A stretch of DNA of 64,000 bases from Lutibacter sp. B1 (GCF_012524075.1 NZ_JAAZUI010000016.1:24159-88158); one strand, 5' to 3'. Shown: positions 32,827 through 42,994, counted from the first letter of the stretch. Program-made: numbers and translations. The notes: a model not told the origin generated them from the letters alone.

Positions 32827-33782
32827 TATTTTTTTGGTTTATATTTTGAATTTTTAAAAATTTCTTCAGTATTTGTTTGTAAAAGTTGTTGCAAATTTAC
32901 GTTATTATTTTTCATATAAGCTCTTACAATTTGCCAACCAATCCAAACACCAACTCTACCCGGTGAATCTTTATCAATATCAATATAAAATTTAGAAAAA
33001 GGAGCATCTGTAATAAAACGTGTTTGCAAATCTAAATCTGTACTATACAACATTTCATTTTCAATAAAATACTTCCATATTTGTTCTTCGTTGGCATTTA
33101 CCCATTCCATTTTTTCGGTACTATAACCCATTTTTTGAGCATCAGAAATATCGGGTAAATAACTGTCAATCAAATACATTTTTTTTCCTTCAGCAATAAT
33201 AGAATTTAAAAACTGTCGCTGATTATTGGGTTTATAATAATTCTCACTAATAGCATTAGCCATATCTACAACTAACTGAGATTTATCATAATTTTGAGCT
33301 AAATACATTGGAAAATCTTGATAAACTTCACTGTTTTTACCTAAATACATATCTAACGATACCAGCAACAAACTATCGGCATAAATAACTTTATTTTGAT
33401 AATCTAAATTGTTTATTAATGTTATTATTTTGGGTGATTTAAAATTTGGATGATAATATTTCACATGCTTAAATAAGTCTATAATCTGAAGTTTTTCATT
33501 ATCAAAGTTTTCAAACACTTTTTGTGCTTTATTGAACAGTATTACTCCTTCTTCGTCAGTAATTTTTTGCAACCAAATACTATCATTTTCAATTGGAAAT
33601 AAGTACGGATATTGTTTTTTTAATTCCTGTAATGTTTTTTCATTTGCAGTAAAAAATTTTTGATCGAACCTGTCAATTAATACTTCAACATCTATATCTG
33701 ATACATCTACTTTTGTAGTTTCTTTATTTTTACATGAAAATATTGATAATAAAATAATTGCCAGAGTAATAATTTTGTTCAT
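32826..33782 (-). CDS. gldB: Gliding motility lipoprotein GldB
   Basis: A 318-residue lipoprotein. Its signal ends in a lipobox with Cys after LLSIFS (about residue 17), followed by DVEVLIDRFDQKFF and later YLGKNSEVYQDFPMYL, and MANAISENYYKP. GldB is one of the core Gld proteins of the gliding/type IX secretion apparatus in Bacteroidota. Divergent from nadE with a 59-base gap; the gene order gldC-gldB-nadE matches other flavobacteria. Confidence 0.88.
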   Translation of the reverse strand: MNKIITLAIILLSIFSCKNKETTKVDVSDIDVEVLIDRFDQKFFTANEKTLQELKKQYPYLFPIENDSIWLQKITDEEGVILFNKAQKVFENFDNEKLQIIDLFKHVKYYHPNFKSPKIITLINNLDYQNKVIYADSLLLVSLDMYLGKNSEVYQDFPMYLAQNYDKSQLVVDMANAISENYYKPNNQRQFLNSIIAEGKKMYLIDSYLPDISDAQKMGYSTEKMEWVNANEEQIWKYFIENEMLYSTDLDLQTRFITDAPFSKFYIDIDKDSPGRVGVWIGWQIVRAYMKNNNVNLQQLLQTNTEEIFKNSKYKPKK

Positions 33783-33841
33783 TAATTTCTATATTTACAC
33801 TTCTTTTTTTAAAACGTTAAAGTTACTAAATTAGTTTAATT

Positions 33842-34633
33842 ATGAATGCTGAAAAAATTGTTGATTATATTGTTACTTGGTTAAAAGATTATGCTGTTAA
33901 TGCTAAATTAAATGGTTTTGTTATTGGTATTTCCGGAGGAATTGACTCTGCCTTAACCTCAACGCTTTGTGCTAAAACAGGTTTACCGGTATTGTGCCTT
34001 GAAATGCCTATACACCAAGCCAAAAATCAAATAAGCAGAGCGTATAACCATATTGAATGGCTACAAAAAAACTTTAAGCATGTATCAATGATGCAAGTAA
34101 ATTTAACTCCTGTTTTTGATAGTTTGGTAGCTTCATTTCCTCCTGTTGAAGATGAAGAACAGCGCTTTATGTCACTTGCTAATACACGTGCAAGACTTAG
34201 AATGACTTCGCTTTATTATTTTGCAGCTTTACATGGTTATTTAGTAGCCGGTACCGGAAATAAGGTAGAAGATTTTGGAGTAGGTTTTTATACAAAATAT
34301 GGTGATGGCGGAGTAGATTTGAGTCCAATTGCCGATTTAATGAAATCTGAAGTATACGAACTAGCGAAATATTTAGGTATTAACAACGAAATTATTAAAG
34401 CCGCACCAACTGATGGTTTATGGGGTGATGATAGAACTGATGAAGACCAACTTGGCGCAAGTTATGACGAATTAGAATGGGCTATGAAGAAAGATGAGCT
34501 AGGGAAAACTGCTTTAGACTTTGAAGGTAGACAAAAAGATGTTTTTTCTATTTACAAAAAACTGAATGCTACCAATAAACATAAAATGATTCCGATACCG
34601 GTTTGTGAGATTCCTGAAGAGTTTAAAAAATAA
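33842..34633 (+). CDS. nadE: NAD+ synthase (ammonia- or glutamine-dependent type without glutaminase domain)
   Basis: A 263-residue N-type ATP pyrophosphatase with the PP-loop GISGGIDSALTSTLCAK, then VAGTGNKVEDFGVGFYTKYGDGGVDLSPIADL (in parts GTGNKVED, KYGDGGVD). It amidates deamido-NAD. No N-terminal carbon-nitrogen hydrolase domain is present, so ammonia is the probable nitrogen donor. The 3' end overlaps the convergent dnaG by 11 bases (34623-34633). Confidence 0.95.
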   Translation: MNAEKIVDYIVTWLKDYAVNAKLNGFVIGISGGIDSALTSTLCAKTGLPVLCLEMPIHQAKNQISRAYNHIEWLQKNFKHVSMMQVNLTPVFDSLVASFPPVEDEEQRFMSLANTRARLRMTSLYYFAALHGYLVAGTGNKVEDFGVGFYTKYGDGGVDLSPIADLMKSEVYELAKYLGINNEIIKAAPTDGLWGDDRTDEDQLGASYDELEWAMKKDELGKTALDFEGRQKDVFSIYKKLNATNKHKMIPIPVCEIPEEFKK

Positions 34634-36614
34634 TAACTCTGTTAAGTCTTTCATTTAAGTTTTTACTTAAAAAAGTATAATCTACTATTGTTTCTAAAAT
34701 TTGATCTCGGTTAGAATCGTTTGCTTCAAGTATTGTATTTCTTAGAGTGTTAATTTTTTTCTCAATCAAAATGCGTCTTAGATTATAAATCGCATCCAAT
34801 ACCATTTTAGATAAGTCGCTTTTTTTACTTTTTATATAAATTTCTTTGCGCTCCCAGTTGCTTAAAATATATTTTTCATCATCCATCAAAATACTCGTAA
34901 TTAAAGTAGAAATATCATTATTTGAATGATTCACTAATGAATCTACCGATATTTTTTCACTTTGATTTAACTGATTGATAACTTCATAATAAATCTGTTT
35001 GAAAGTTTCATCGGTAAATTCTACTTCATCTTCTTGTAAACTCAAATAAACTTCATTAGAAACCACATTGCTGAACTTTACTTTTTTAACAGGCTGTGAA
35101 TCGTGGGCATCAATAGTTTCTCCTTCAACAAAATCAACAAAATCAACTTCATTATTTCCATATAACAACAAAATTTTGATAATTTCTCTCTCGTATTTTT
35201 TTAATTCGTCAATTTTTTTAAACTGAGGTGTTTTTTCTAAAATAGGAGTAACAGGCTTTTCAATATTGGGCCTTTGAGATAACTCTCGTCTTTCTTTTTT
35301 ATCAATTTGCGCCAGTTCGTTAAATAATACATTTTCAGAAATATCCATAATTCTGGAACATTCTTGAATGTATACTTCACGCTGAATTCTATCGGGTATT
35401 TTAGAAATACTTACAACAATATCTCTAATTAATCCTGCTTTTTTTACAGGATCGTTTTTAGCTTCTTCCATCAATAACGACACTTTAAAATTGATAAAAT
35501 CTTGTGCGTTATTGTTTAAATATTCCTTTAACTCTTCATCACTAACTTTTTTAGCAAAACTATCAGGGTCATCACCTTCAGGAAACATTACCACTTTTAC
35601 ATTTAAGCCTTGTTCAAGAATTAAATCTATCCCTCTAATTGAAGCTCTAATACCCGCTGCATCACCATCAAAAAGAATGGTAACATTCTTTGTAAGTCGA
35701 TTTATCAATCGGATTTGATTTTCGGTAAGCGCTGTACCGGATGAAGAAACTACATTTTCAATACCGGATTGGTGAAATGAAATTACATCAGTATAACCTT
35801 CAACCAAATAACAGTTATCTTCTTTTGCTATACTTTTTTTAGCGTAGTAAATACCGTATAAAATATTACTTTTATGGTAAATTTCACTTTCGGGTGAATT
35901 TAAGTATTTTGCTGCTTTTTTGTCGTTAGTCAAAATTCTTCCGCCAAAACCAAGCACTCTTCCACTCATACTGTGAATAGGAAACATAACACGCCCTTTG
36001 AAACGGTCAAATTGTTTTGTACCTGTTGATGAAAGCAAATCTTGCTTAACTATAGTAAGTCCTGTAGATTCTAAATATTTTAAATTATACCCTTTATTTA
36101 AAGCTTCTGTAGTAAACGCTTCCCATTCATTTAAAGAGTAACCTAATTGAAATTTTTTAATAATATCATCGGTAAAACCTCTTTCTTTAAAATAACTTAA
36201 TCCAATTGCTTTACCTTGTTCATTTTCAAATAATATATTATGAAAATAATCTCGGGCAAATTCTGAAACCAAAAACATACTCTCACGTTCATCAGCCTGA
36301 TGTTTTTGTTCATCAGATTGTTCGGTTTCTTCAATTTCAATATTGTATTTTTTTGCTAAGTAACGTATAGCTTCAGGGTAAGAATAATGTTCGTGTTCCA
36401 TTAAAAATGAAACAACATTACCTCCTTTTCCTGTACTAAAATCTTTCCAAATTTGTTTAACGGGCGATACCATAAATGACGGTGTTCGTTCTTCCGAAAA
36501 AGGGCTTAACCCCTTAAAATTACTACCCGCTTTTTTTAGCTGAACAAATTCACCAATTACCTCCTCTACACGAGCAGTTTCAAAAACTCTATCTATGGTA
36601 TTTCTGGTAATCAA
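34623..36614 (-). CDS. dnaG: DNA primase, zinc ligands replaced
   Basis: 663 residues. The N-terminal CHC2-like domain (about 5-95) keeps the fold-defining sequence (FKGLSPFSEERTPSFMVSP, GKGGNVVSFLM), but the four zinc ligands of E. coli DnaG correspond to Ser37, Ser40, Asp58 and Thr61. The catalytic TOPRIM core is intact: YLVEGYTDVISFHQSG, LFDGDAAGIRASIRG, and PEGDDPDSF. A helicase-interaction C-terminal region follows. It makes RNA primers at the replication fork. Loss of the zinc site is shared, as far as I recall, by other Flavobacteriia. Confidence 0.95.
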   Translation of the reverse strand: MITRNTIDRVFETARVEEVIGEFVQLKKAGSNFKGLSPFSEERTPSFMVSPVKQIWKDFSTGKGGNVVSFLMEHEHYSYPEAIRYLAKKYNIEIEETEQSDEQKHQADERESMFLVSEFARDYFHNILFENEQGKAIGLSYFKERGFTDDIIKKFQLGYSLNEWEAFTTEALNKGYNLKYLESTGLTIVKQDLLSSTGTKQFDRFKGRVMFPIHSMSGRVLGFGGRILTNDKKAAKYLNSPESEIYHKSNILYGIYYAKKSIAKEDNCYLVEGYTDVISFHQSGIENVVSSSGTALTENQIRLINRLTKNVTILFDGDAAGIRASIRGIDLILEQGLNVKVVMFPEGDDPDSFAKKVSDEELKEYLNNNAQDFINFKVSLLMEEAKNDPVKKAGLIRDIVVSISKIPDRIQREVYIQECSRIMDISENVLFNELAQIDKKERRELSQRPNIEKPVTPILEKTPQFKKIDELKKYEREIIKILLLYGNNEVDFVDFVEGETIDAHDSQPVKKVKFSNVVSNEVYLSLQEDEVEFTDETFKQIYYEVINQLNQSEKISVDSLVNHSNNDISTLITSILMDDEKYILSNWERKEIYIKSKKSDLSKMVLDAIYNLRRILIEKKINTLRNTILEANDSNRDQILETIVDYTFLSKNLNERLNRVIIF

Positions 36615-36661
36615 TTTAAGTAAGTTGTATTTTTAAAGTTTTCTAAATTACAAAATTAAAT

Positions 36662-36696
36662 AAAAAAATCACCCTTTAGTTTATAAAGGGTGATTT
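36662..36696 (-). terminator. clpX terminator
   Basis: AAATCACCCTTTA and TAAAGGGTGATTT form a perfect 13-bp stem with a 5-base loop, then seven U on the minus strand, just upstream of dnaG's convergent neighbourhood (after the clpX stop). Confidence 0.88.
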
Positions 36697-36720
36697 CTAT
36701 TTTAAAGCTTCATAATTATC

Positions 36721-37962
36721 TTATGAAGCGGCCTTTAACTTTTTTAACGTTGACTTGTTTATTTTGTCTTCAGCGTATTTTTTTGTAACTTTTATTTCTT
36801 TCTCGTCCGATCCGGGCATTTCAAACATAGCATCAGTTAAAATTGCCTCACAAAGCGAACGCAAACCACGAGCTCCTAATTTATATTCAACAGCTTTATC
36901 TACTATATAAAGTAGTGCAGTTTCATTAATTGTAAAATCAATACCATCCATTTTAAATAATTTTTGATATTGTTTTATGATTGAATTTTTAGGCTCGGTT
37001 AATATTGCTCTTAACGTATATGCATCTAACGGATTCATGTGAGTTAGTACCGGTAAACGACCAATAATTTCAGGTATTAAACCAAATTCTTTTAAATCTT
37101 TTGGTATAATATATTGCAACATATTTCCTTTGTCAATCTTATCTTTTTTGATAGAAGCACTATAGCCTATAGCTTGTCGATTCAATCTTTTTTCAATTAT
37201 TTTATCAATTCCTGAAAATGCTCCTCCGGCAATAAATAAAATATTTTTAGTATCTACTTCTATAAATTTTTGATCAGGATGTTTTCTTCCTCCTTTTGGC
37301 GGTACATTTACTACAGAACCTTCTAATAATTTCAACAAAGCTTGTTGTACACCTTCACCGGAAACATCTCTTGTTATAGATGGATTATCTCCTTTACGTG
37401 CTATTTTATCAATTTCATCAATAAAAACAATTCCTCTTTCAGCTTTCTTAACATCGTAGTCCGCAGCTTGTAATAAACGAGTTAAAATAGTTTCAACATC
37501 TTCACCTACATAACCGGCTTCTGTTAATACTGTTGCGTCAACTATACAAAATGGCACATTTAACATACGTGCTATTGTACGAGCAATTAATGTTTTTCCT
37601 GTACCGGTTTCACCTACTAAAACTATATTACTTTTTTCAATTTCAACATCTTCTTTTTCTTTAGAAGCAGGCTGTAATAAACGTTTATAATGATTGTAAA
37701 CTGCAACTGATATTACTCTTTTTGCCTGATCCTGACCAATCATATATAAATCAATAAATTCTTTGATCTCTTTTGGTTTTTTTACGATTAACTCAGAAGT
37801 AAGTGCAGAAGATTTATGTTGACTTATTTCTTCCATTACAATACCATGAGCCTGTTCTATACACTTATCACAAATGTGTGCATCTAAACCTGCTATAAGT
37901 AAATCAGTTTCCGGCTTTTTTCTACCACAAAACGAACATTCTAATACTTCATCTTTTGCCAT
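36721..37962 (-). CDS. clpX: ATP-dependent Clp protease ATP-binding subunit ClpX
   Basis: A 413-residue AAA+ unfoldase. The N-terminal zinc finger has [12 protein letters not shown] and [10 protein letters not shown]. Then come Walker [12 protein letters not shown], Walker [14 protein letters not shown], the pore loop AGYVGEDVE and sensor RGLRSLCE. It feeds substrates to ClpP, encoded 61 bases upstream on the same strand. Confidence 0.98.
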   Translation of the reverse strand: MAKDEVLECSFCGRKKPETDLLIAGLDAHICDKCIEQAHGIVMEEISQHKSSALTSELIVKKPKEIKEFIDLYMIGQDQAKRVISVAVYNHYKRLLQPASKEKEDVEIEKSNIVLVGETGTGKTLIARTIARMLNVPFCIVDATVLTEAGYVGEDVETILTRLLQAADYDVKKAERGIVFIDEIDKIARKGDNPSITRDVSGEGVQQALLKLLEGSVVNVPPKGGRKHPDQKFIEVDTKNILFIAGGAFSGIDKIIEKRLNRQAIGYSASIKKDKIDKGNMLQYIIPKDLKEFGLIPEIIGRLPVLTHMNPLDAYTLRAILTEPKNSIIKQYQKLFKMDGIDFTINETALLYIVDKAVEYKLGARGLRSLCEAILTDAMFEMPGSDEKEIKVTKKYAEDKINKSTLKKLKAAS

Positions 37963-38023
37963 AATCTTTGTTCTTGATTTTATTTTGTTGGTTATACTTT
38001 TTTATGCTGATAACCTAATTTTA

Positions 38024-38683
38024 TTATTTTCTAATTAAAACTTCATCAATCATACCATAAGTTTTTGCTTCTTCGGCTTTCATCCAATAATCACGGTCAG
38101 AATCTGCATGTACTTTCTCAAGTGTTTGCCCTGAATGTTTTGAAATTATTTGGTACAATTCTTCTTTTAATTTTAATATTTCACGAGCCGTAATTTCAAT
38201 ATCACTGGCTTGTCCTTGCGCTCCACCTAACGGTTGGTGGATCATAACACGTGAATGTGGTAAAGCTGAGCGTTTTCCTTTGGTTCCCGCACACATTAAT
38301 ACGGCTCCCATTGATGCTGCCATTCCTGTGCAAATAGTAGCAACATCAGGCTTAATAAACTGCATAGTATCGTATATTCCTAATCCGGCATAAACGCTGC
38401 CTCCGGGAGAATTTATATATATTGAAATATCTTTTGAGCTATCTACACTTTCTAAAAACAATAATTGTGCTTGAATTATATTGGCAACATATTCATCAAT
38501 TGCCGTTCCTAAAAATATAATTCTGTCCATCATTAATCGTGAAAACACATCCATTTGAGCTACGTTCAATTGACGTTCTTCAATAATATATGGAGTAACA
38601 CTACTCACCAAAGTATCGTAATGCATACTGCTAATTCCTTGGTGTTTAGTTGCAAATTTTTTGAATTCTTTTCCGTAATCCAT
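38024..38683 (-). CDS. clpP: ATP-dependent Clp protease proteolytic subunit ClpP
   Basis: A 219-residue serine peptidase with catalytic Ser in [11 protein letters not shown], His in [15 protein letters not shown], and Asp in [10 protein letters not shown]. It forms the protease chamber for ClpX, the next gene. The trigger factor gene, often adjacent in other bacteria, lies about 5 kb away here, in the same orientation. Confidence 0.98.
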   Translation of the reverse strand: MDYGKEFKKFATKHQGISSMHYDTLVSSVTPYIIEERQLNVAQMDVFSRLMMDRIIFLGTAIDEYVANIIQAQLLFLESVDSSKDISIYINSPGGSVYAGLGIYDTMQFIKPDVATICTGMAASMGAVLMCAGTKGKRSALPHSRVMIHQPLGGAQGQASDIEITAREILKLKEELYQIISKHSGQTLEKVHADSDRDYWMKAEEAKTYGMIDEVLIRK

Positions 38684-38797
38684 TTTTCAGGTTTTAAAAT
38701 GTTAAGTGTGTAAAGATAAGAAGTATTTATTTATTTTGAACGCAATTTGAAATTTGAATGATTTTGGATTTAAAAAAACATTAATTCTTTTGTTTTT

Positions 38798-38815
38798 TAT
38801 TATGCGTGCATAATA
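38798..38815. promoter_or_regulatory. Near-perfect 18-bp palindrome related to the etfB operator
   Basis: TATTATGCGTGCATAATA (one central mismatch pair) resembles ACTATGCGCGCATAGT at 21673. It lies 8 bases ahead of a perfect -7 element (38824-38831), where a bound repressor would block transcription of the secreted protein gene. Confidence 0.55.
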
Positions 38816-38823
38816 TTTTTCTT

Positions 38824-38831
38824 TATCTTTG
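38824..38831 (+). promoter_or_regulatory. Promoter -7 of the secreted protein gene at 38870
   Basis: TATCTTTG matches TAnnTTTG, 38 bases before the ATG. Confidence 0.6.
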
Positions 38832-38869
38832 AGTACCTTATTTAATTTAACTTATCAAAACAAAACATT

Positions 38870-39376
38870 ATGAGATTTAAATTAATTACACTGATACTAT
38901 TTCTTTTTTCATCAAGTATTTACAGCCAAGAATTTGAAAATGGCTCTATTATAACACAACGTTATGACACTATTACTAATGTGAAAGTTAAAAAAATGAG
39001 CGATTCAAAAAGCTTACTTCATATAACTTATATTGACACCAATGGAGAAGAACAAAACCCTGATATTGAATCAATAAAATACTACACAAGAGGTAATGAA
39101 ATATTTACTCGTATTTATAGTTCTGGTGAAATGATACTTGTTAAACAGCTTACCTCTGGAAAAAAATTAAATTTATTCGAAAGAGATTATAATGGAAGTA
39201 AAGTGTATTATGTTGAAAAAGTTTTTGATGAAACAATTAAAGTACCTTCTTCTAAAGGAAAATTTAAAAAAGTATTAAGTGCTTTTTTAGATGATACACC
39301 ACACGTTTCTGAAAAAATAAAATCGGAAGAATTAAGCGATATCAATGAAATTGTAACCCTATATAATAATATGTAA
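38870..39376 (+). CDS. Secreted hypothetical protein
   Basis: 168 residues with a clear signal peptide (MRFKLITLILFLFSSSIYSQ). The mature part is beta-rich and shows FENGSIITQRYDTITNVKVKK and YYTRGNEIFTRIYSSGEMILV (quoted in part), with a basic C-terminal third. It resembles small Bacteroidota exported proteins whose N-terminus carries a GYIxxxxGD-like beta strand pattern, but I do not recognise the family. It has its own promoter with a palindromic operator candidate and a terminator, so it is a single-gene unit. Confidence 0.7.
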   Translation: MRFKLITLILFLFSSSIYSQEFENGSIITQRYDTITNVKVKKMSDSKSLLHITYIDTNGEEQNPDIESIKYYTRGNEIFTRIYSSGEMILVKQLTSGKKLNLFERDYNGSKVYYVEKVFDETIKVPSSKGKFKKVLSAFLDDTPHVSEKIKSEELSDINEIVTLYNNM

Positions 39377-39396
39377 CAATTTGGTTTTAGTTAATA

Positions 39397-39432
39397 AAAG
39401 GTTCAAAGGTATTTTATCTTTGAGCCTTTTTT
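39397..39432 (+). terminator. Terminator after the 38870 gene
   Basis: AAAGGTTCAAAG with CTTTGAGCCTTT (one G-U) followed by a T-run, 20 bases after the stop. Confidence 0.78.
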
Positions 39433-39492
39433 ATTTTAAATACTCTTTTATGGAGTTTTTAGGTATATTTGATTTCGAAAAATTATAAAATA

Positions 39493-41082
39493 ATGAAATT
39501 ACCCTATAAATTCTACATCCTATTATTTCTATTTAATATTTCTCTTAAAGCTCAAAATTACCAACAAAATTTAAGTACTATAGATATTGAACATTATAAA
39601 TTGGCTATTGAAGTTAACGATTCAACTAACAGCATCAATGCAAAAATGGCTATTTCACTAAAATTTAAAAAGAATGTAACAGCGTTTAATTTAGACTTTG
39701 TACAAAAAGATTCTACCGGCAAAGGGATGACTATTGAGTATATTTTACAAAACAACGATACTGTTCCGTTTATACATTCAAACAATACAATTAAAATAAC
39801 AACTAAAAAGCCTAATTTAACTGATGTTTTTACGTACACCATAAAATATAATGGTGTTCCAAAGGATGGATTAATAATTAGCGAAAATATTTATGGAGAT
39901 AGAACTTTTTTTGGCGATAACTGGCCTAACAGAGCTCACAATTGGTTTCCTTGTATAGATCATCCATCAGATAAAGCAACAATTGAGTATATTATAAAAG
40001 CACCGGATCATTATCAGGCAATAGCAAATGGTTATCAGGTTGAAGAAACCAATTTAACCGATAATTTAAAAGAATATCATTGGGTTTCAACTGTACCTTT
40101 ACCCACCAAAGTTATGGTAATAGGTATCGCTCGTTTTGCTGTGCAAAATATTGGAGAAACTCATAATATACCTGTTTCTACATGGGTATATCCTCAAACC
40201 AAAGAGCAAGGTTTTTACGACTATGCCACTGCAAAAGATATTTTAGATTTTTTTATTGAAAATATAGGTGAATACCCTTATGAAAAACTGGCAAACGTAC
40301 AATCTAAAACCCGTTTTGGAGGTATGGAAAATGCGGGGAATATCTTTTATTTCGAACAATCTGTAACCGGTGAAAGGAAACACAACGATTTAATTGCTCA
40401 CGAAATTGCTCACCAATGGTTTGGAGATTCTGCTACAGAAATTAACTGGCCGCATTTGTGGCTTAGTGAAGGTTTTGCCACTTATTTAACCGATTTATAT
40501 ATTTTAAAAACCGAAGGTGAAACTGCTTTTAAAGAAAGAATGCAAAGTGAACGAACTACAGTTTTAAACTTTTACAAAAAACAACAAACGCCTGTTGTTG
40601 ATACTCAAACAACAAATTATATGCGTTTGCTTAACGCAAACTCTTACCAAAAAGGTGCATGGGTTTTACATATGCTTAAAAATAAATTAGGTGATGAAAT
40701 TTTTTGGAAAGGTATTAGAAAATATTATGAAACTTACAAATTTAAAAATGCTTCAACCAATAATTTTAAAAATTGCATAGCTGAAGTATCCGGTAAAAAT
40801 TTAGACACTTTTTTTAATCAATGGCTTTACAAATCAGGACATCCAATTATAAAAACATCATGGATTTCATCTAACAATAAACTAAAAATAATTATAGACC
40901 AAACGCAAGAAACAACTTTTCAATTTCCGCTTGAAATTGAATTATTTTATACTGATGGCACTTCAGAAATAAAAACCATTGAAGTTGTAGAAAAATCTTA
41001 TCCTTATGAAATTGATGTAAAAGGTGAAGTTAAAGCCCTTAATTTCGATCCAAATACTAAATTATTATTCGAATTAATTTAA
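39493..41082 (+). CDS. M1-family metallopeptidase (aminopeptidase N-like), secreted
   Basis: About 530 residues with signal peptide MKLPYKFYILLFLFNISLKAQ. It has the exopeptidase motif GGMENAG and the zinc site HEIAHQWFGD with the downstream Glu in LWLSEGFATYL, plus the catalytic Tyr region. Exported zinc aminopeptidase releasing N-terminal residues from peptides. It is shorter than PepN (about 870) because the C-terminal helical domain is missing; it ends in a short beta domain as in many Bacteroidota M1 enzymes. The ATG at 39493 begins the signal peptide and is preferred over an in-frame TTG at 39469. Confidence 0.93.
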   Translation: MKLPYKFYILLFLFNISLKAQNYQQNLSTIDIEHYKLAIEVNDSTNSINAKMAISLKFKKNVTAFNLDFVQKDSTGKGMTIEYILQNNDTVPFIHSNNTIKITTKKPNLTDVFTYTIKYNGVPKDGLIISENIYGDRTFFGDNWPNRAHNWFPCIDHPSDKATIEYIIKAPDHYQAIANGYQVEETNLTDNLKEYHWVSTVPLPTKVMVIGIARFAVQNIGETHNIPVSTWVYPQTKEQGFYDYATAKDILDFFIENIGEYPYEKLANVQSKTRFGGMENAGNIFYFEQSVTGERKHNDLIAHEIAHQWFGDSATEINWPHLWLSEGFATYLTDLYILKTEGETAFKERMQSERTTVLNFYKKQQTPVVDTQTTNYMRLLNANSYQKGAWVLHMLKNKLGDEIFWKGIRKYYETYKFKNASTNNFKNCIAEVSGKNLDTFFNQWLYKSGHPIIKTSWISSNNKLKIIIDQTQETTFQFPLEIELFYTDGTSEIKTIEVVEKSYPYEIDVKGEVKALNFDPNTKLLFELI

Positions 41083-41161
41083 AATTTCACAAGCTCCAAT
41101 TTACTCTATTTAACTTTTACAATACTATTTTAAATTGTAACTTTAAGCTTAAAATAGTTGT

Positions 41162-42994
41162 ATGCTTTTTAACGAAGAAAAACTTAAAGAAATCAATTCT
41201 CAAATTGATTTAACATTGAATAGGATTAATGAATATGAGGAAACCTATAAAACTCAAATTGAAAATGTACATCCTAAATATAAAAAAAGTGCTAAAAACC
41301 TTATCCATTATTTAGCTTTAAGAAGCTTTGAAAACAATTTTCTGCAAGAAAAAATTCATAACTTGGGCTTTAACATTACCTCAAGTAATGAAAGCAGTGT
41401 ATTATATAGCCTTTTACTTTTTAAAGCTATGGTACACAACTTATTAAAAATTGAAGACATCAAAGAGTTAGAACCTTTTTTAACAAACAACATAAGTAAA
41501 CAATTAATAAAAAATAATGCAAACGCATTATTCGGAAATATAGGAGACAGCCGTAGCACACGAATTATGGTAACTCAACCATCAAGTGCTGCAGATGATA
41601 AAGATTTCACTAAAAACTTACTAAATTTAGGAATGGATTGTGCTCGTATAAACTGTGCACACGACGATAAAATTGTATGGAAAGAAATTATTGACAACAT
41701 AAGACATTCTAAAAAAGACTGTAAAATTATGATGGATCTAGGTGGTCCAAAACTCAGAACCGGTAAAATGAATCCCGGTCACAAAGTAATTCATATTAAA
41801 CCCAAAAGAAACTCGTTAGGACAAACAACAGCAAAGGCAAAAATTTGGTTGGCTCCTTACGGAATTTTACCTCCTAAAAACTCTAAAGCCGACGCAATAA
41901 TACCTGTGAATAAAAAATGGTTGAAAAAAACCAGAAAAGGTTCTTATTTTACTTTTACAGATTCGCGCGGTAAAAAATGCAAGATTACCATTGATGCTAA
42001 AGAAGATTTAGGAAGATGGGCATCGTGTAAAAAAACTGCTTTTGTTACAACAGGAACTCAACTTACTGTTTTTTTAGAAAAAAAATCAACTTCCGAAATT
42101 CATACAGTTCATGAAGTTTTACCTTTAGAAGAAGTAATCTTTTTATTTGAAGGAGATTTGTTAAGACTTGATAAAGAACCAATTTTAGGAGAACCTACCA
42201 AACACGACAAAGATGGAAATGTACTCGAAATTGCTCATATTTCTTGCACGCTCCCACAAGTATTTGAAAATGTGAGAGCTGGTGAACCCATTTATTTTGA
42301 TGACGGAAAAATTGAAGGAACAATTATTGAAAACAACACTGATCATTTACTAATAAAAATTACAAGTGCTAAAAAGAAAGGAGGAAAACTAAGAGCTGAC
42401 AAAGGAATAAACTTACCAAAAAGCAGTTTAAAAATAAATGGTTTGACCGAAAAAGATAAAATTGACCTTCAATTTATAGCAAAATATGCCGATACTGTTA
42501 ATTTCTCATTTGTAAATAGTAAAAAAGATGTAGAAGATTTATTAAATGAATTAAAAAAACTAAATGCAGCTATAGGAATTATCTTAAAAATAGAAACTCA
42601 AGAAGCATTTAGAAATTTACCAAGTATTTTGTTAAAAGCAATGGAAAATTATCCTATTGGAGTAATGATAGCTCGCGGCGATTTAGCTATAGAAACCGGA
42701 TGGAAAAACTTTGCTATAATTCAAGAAGAAATATTACGAATATGCACTGCAGCCCATATACCAGATATTTGGGCTACACAAGTATTAGAAAATTTAGCTA
42801 AAAAAGGAATTCCGACCAGAGCAGAAATAACTGATGCTGCTGTATCTCAAAGAGCCGAATGTGTTATGCTTAATAAAGGACCCTATATAGAAAATGCCGT
42901 TAAAATGCTTGACAGAATATTATGCAAAATGCAAAGCATTCAAAATAAAGAAATGTCTTTATTACCTAAACTTGAATTTGCAAAAGACTTGTAA
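41162..42994 (+). CDS. Pyruvate-kinase-like protein with N-terminal extension and no C-terminal domain
   Basis: 610 residues. The first roughly 130 are helical and unlike pyruvate kinase. The A-domain signatures follow: RIMVTQPSSA, CARINCAHDD, KIMMDLGGPKLRTG, FSFVNSKKDVEDL, IILKIETQEAF (active-site Lys), GVMIARGDLAIETGW and ATQVLENLAKKGIPTRAE. The B-domain insertion is unusually long and Lys-rich (about 215-360). After ECVMLNKGPY the protein ends within about 40 residues, so the C-terminal allosteric domain is absent. The phosphate-binding CTIGP of pyruvate kinase is VTQPS here. Real pyruvate kinase activity is plausible but not certain. Confidence 0.8.
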   Translation: MLFNEEKLKEINSQIDLTLNRINEYEETYKTQIENVHPKYKKSAKNLIHYLALRSFENNFLQEKIHNLGFNITSSNESSVLYSLLLFKAMVHNLLKIEDIKELEPFLTNNISKQLIKNNANALFGNIGDSRSTRIMVTQPSSAADDKDFTKNLLNLGMDCARINCAHDDKIVWKEIIDNIRHSKKDCKIMMDLGGPKLRTGKMNPGHKVIHIKPKRNSLGQTTAKAKIWLAPYGILPPKNSKADAIIPVNKKWLKKTRKGSYFTFTDSRGKKCKITIDAKEDLGRWASCKKTAFVTTGTQLTVFLEKKSTSEIHTVHEVLPLEEVIFLFEGDLLRLDKEPILGEPTKHDKDGNVLEIAHISCTLPQVFENVRAGEPIYFDDGKIEGTIIENNTDHLLIKITSAKKKGGKLRADKGINLPKSSLKINGLTEKDKIDLQFIAKYADTVNFSFVNSKKDVEDLLNELKKLNAAIGIILKIETQEAFRNLPSILLKAMENYPIGVMIARGDLAIETGWKNFAIIQEEILRICTAAHIPDIWATQVLENLAKKGIPTRAEITDAAVSQRAECVMLNKGPYIENAVKMLDRILCKMQSIQNKEMSLLPKLEFAKDL

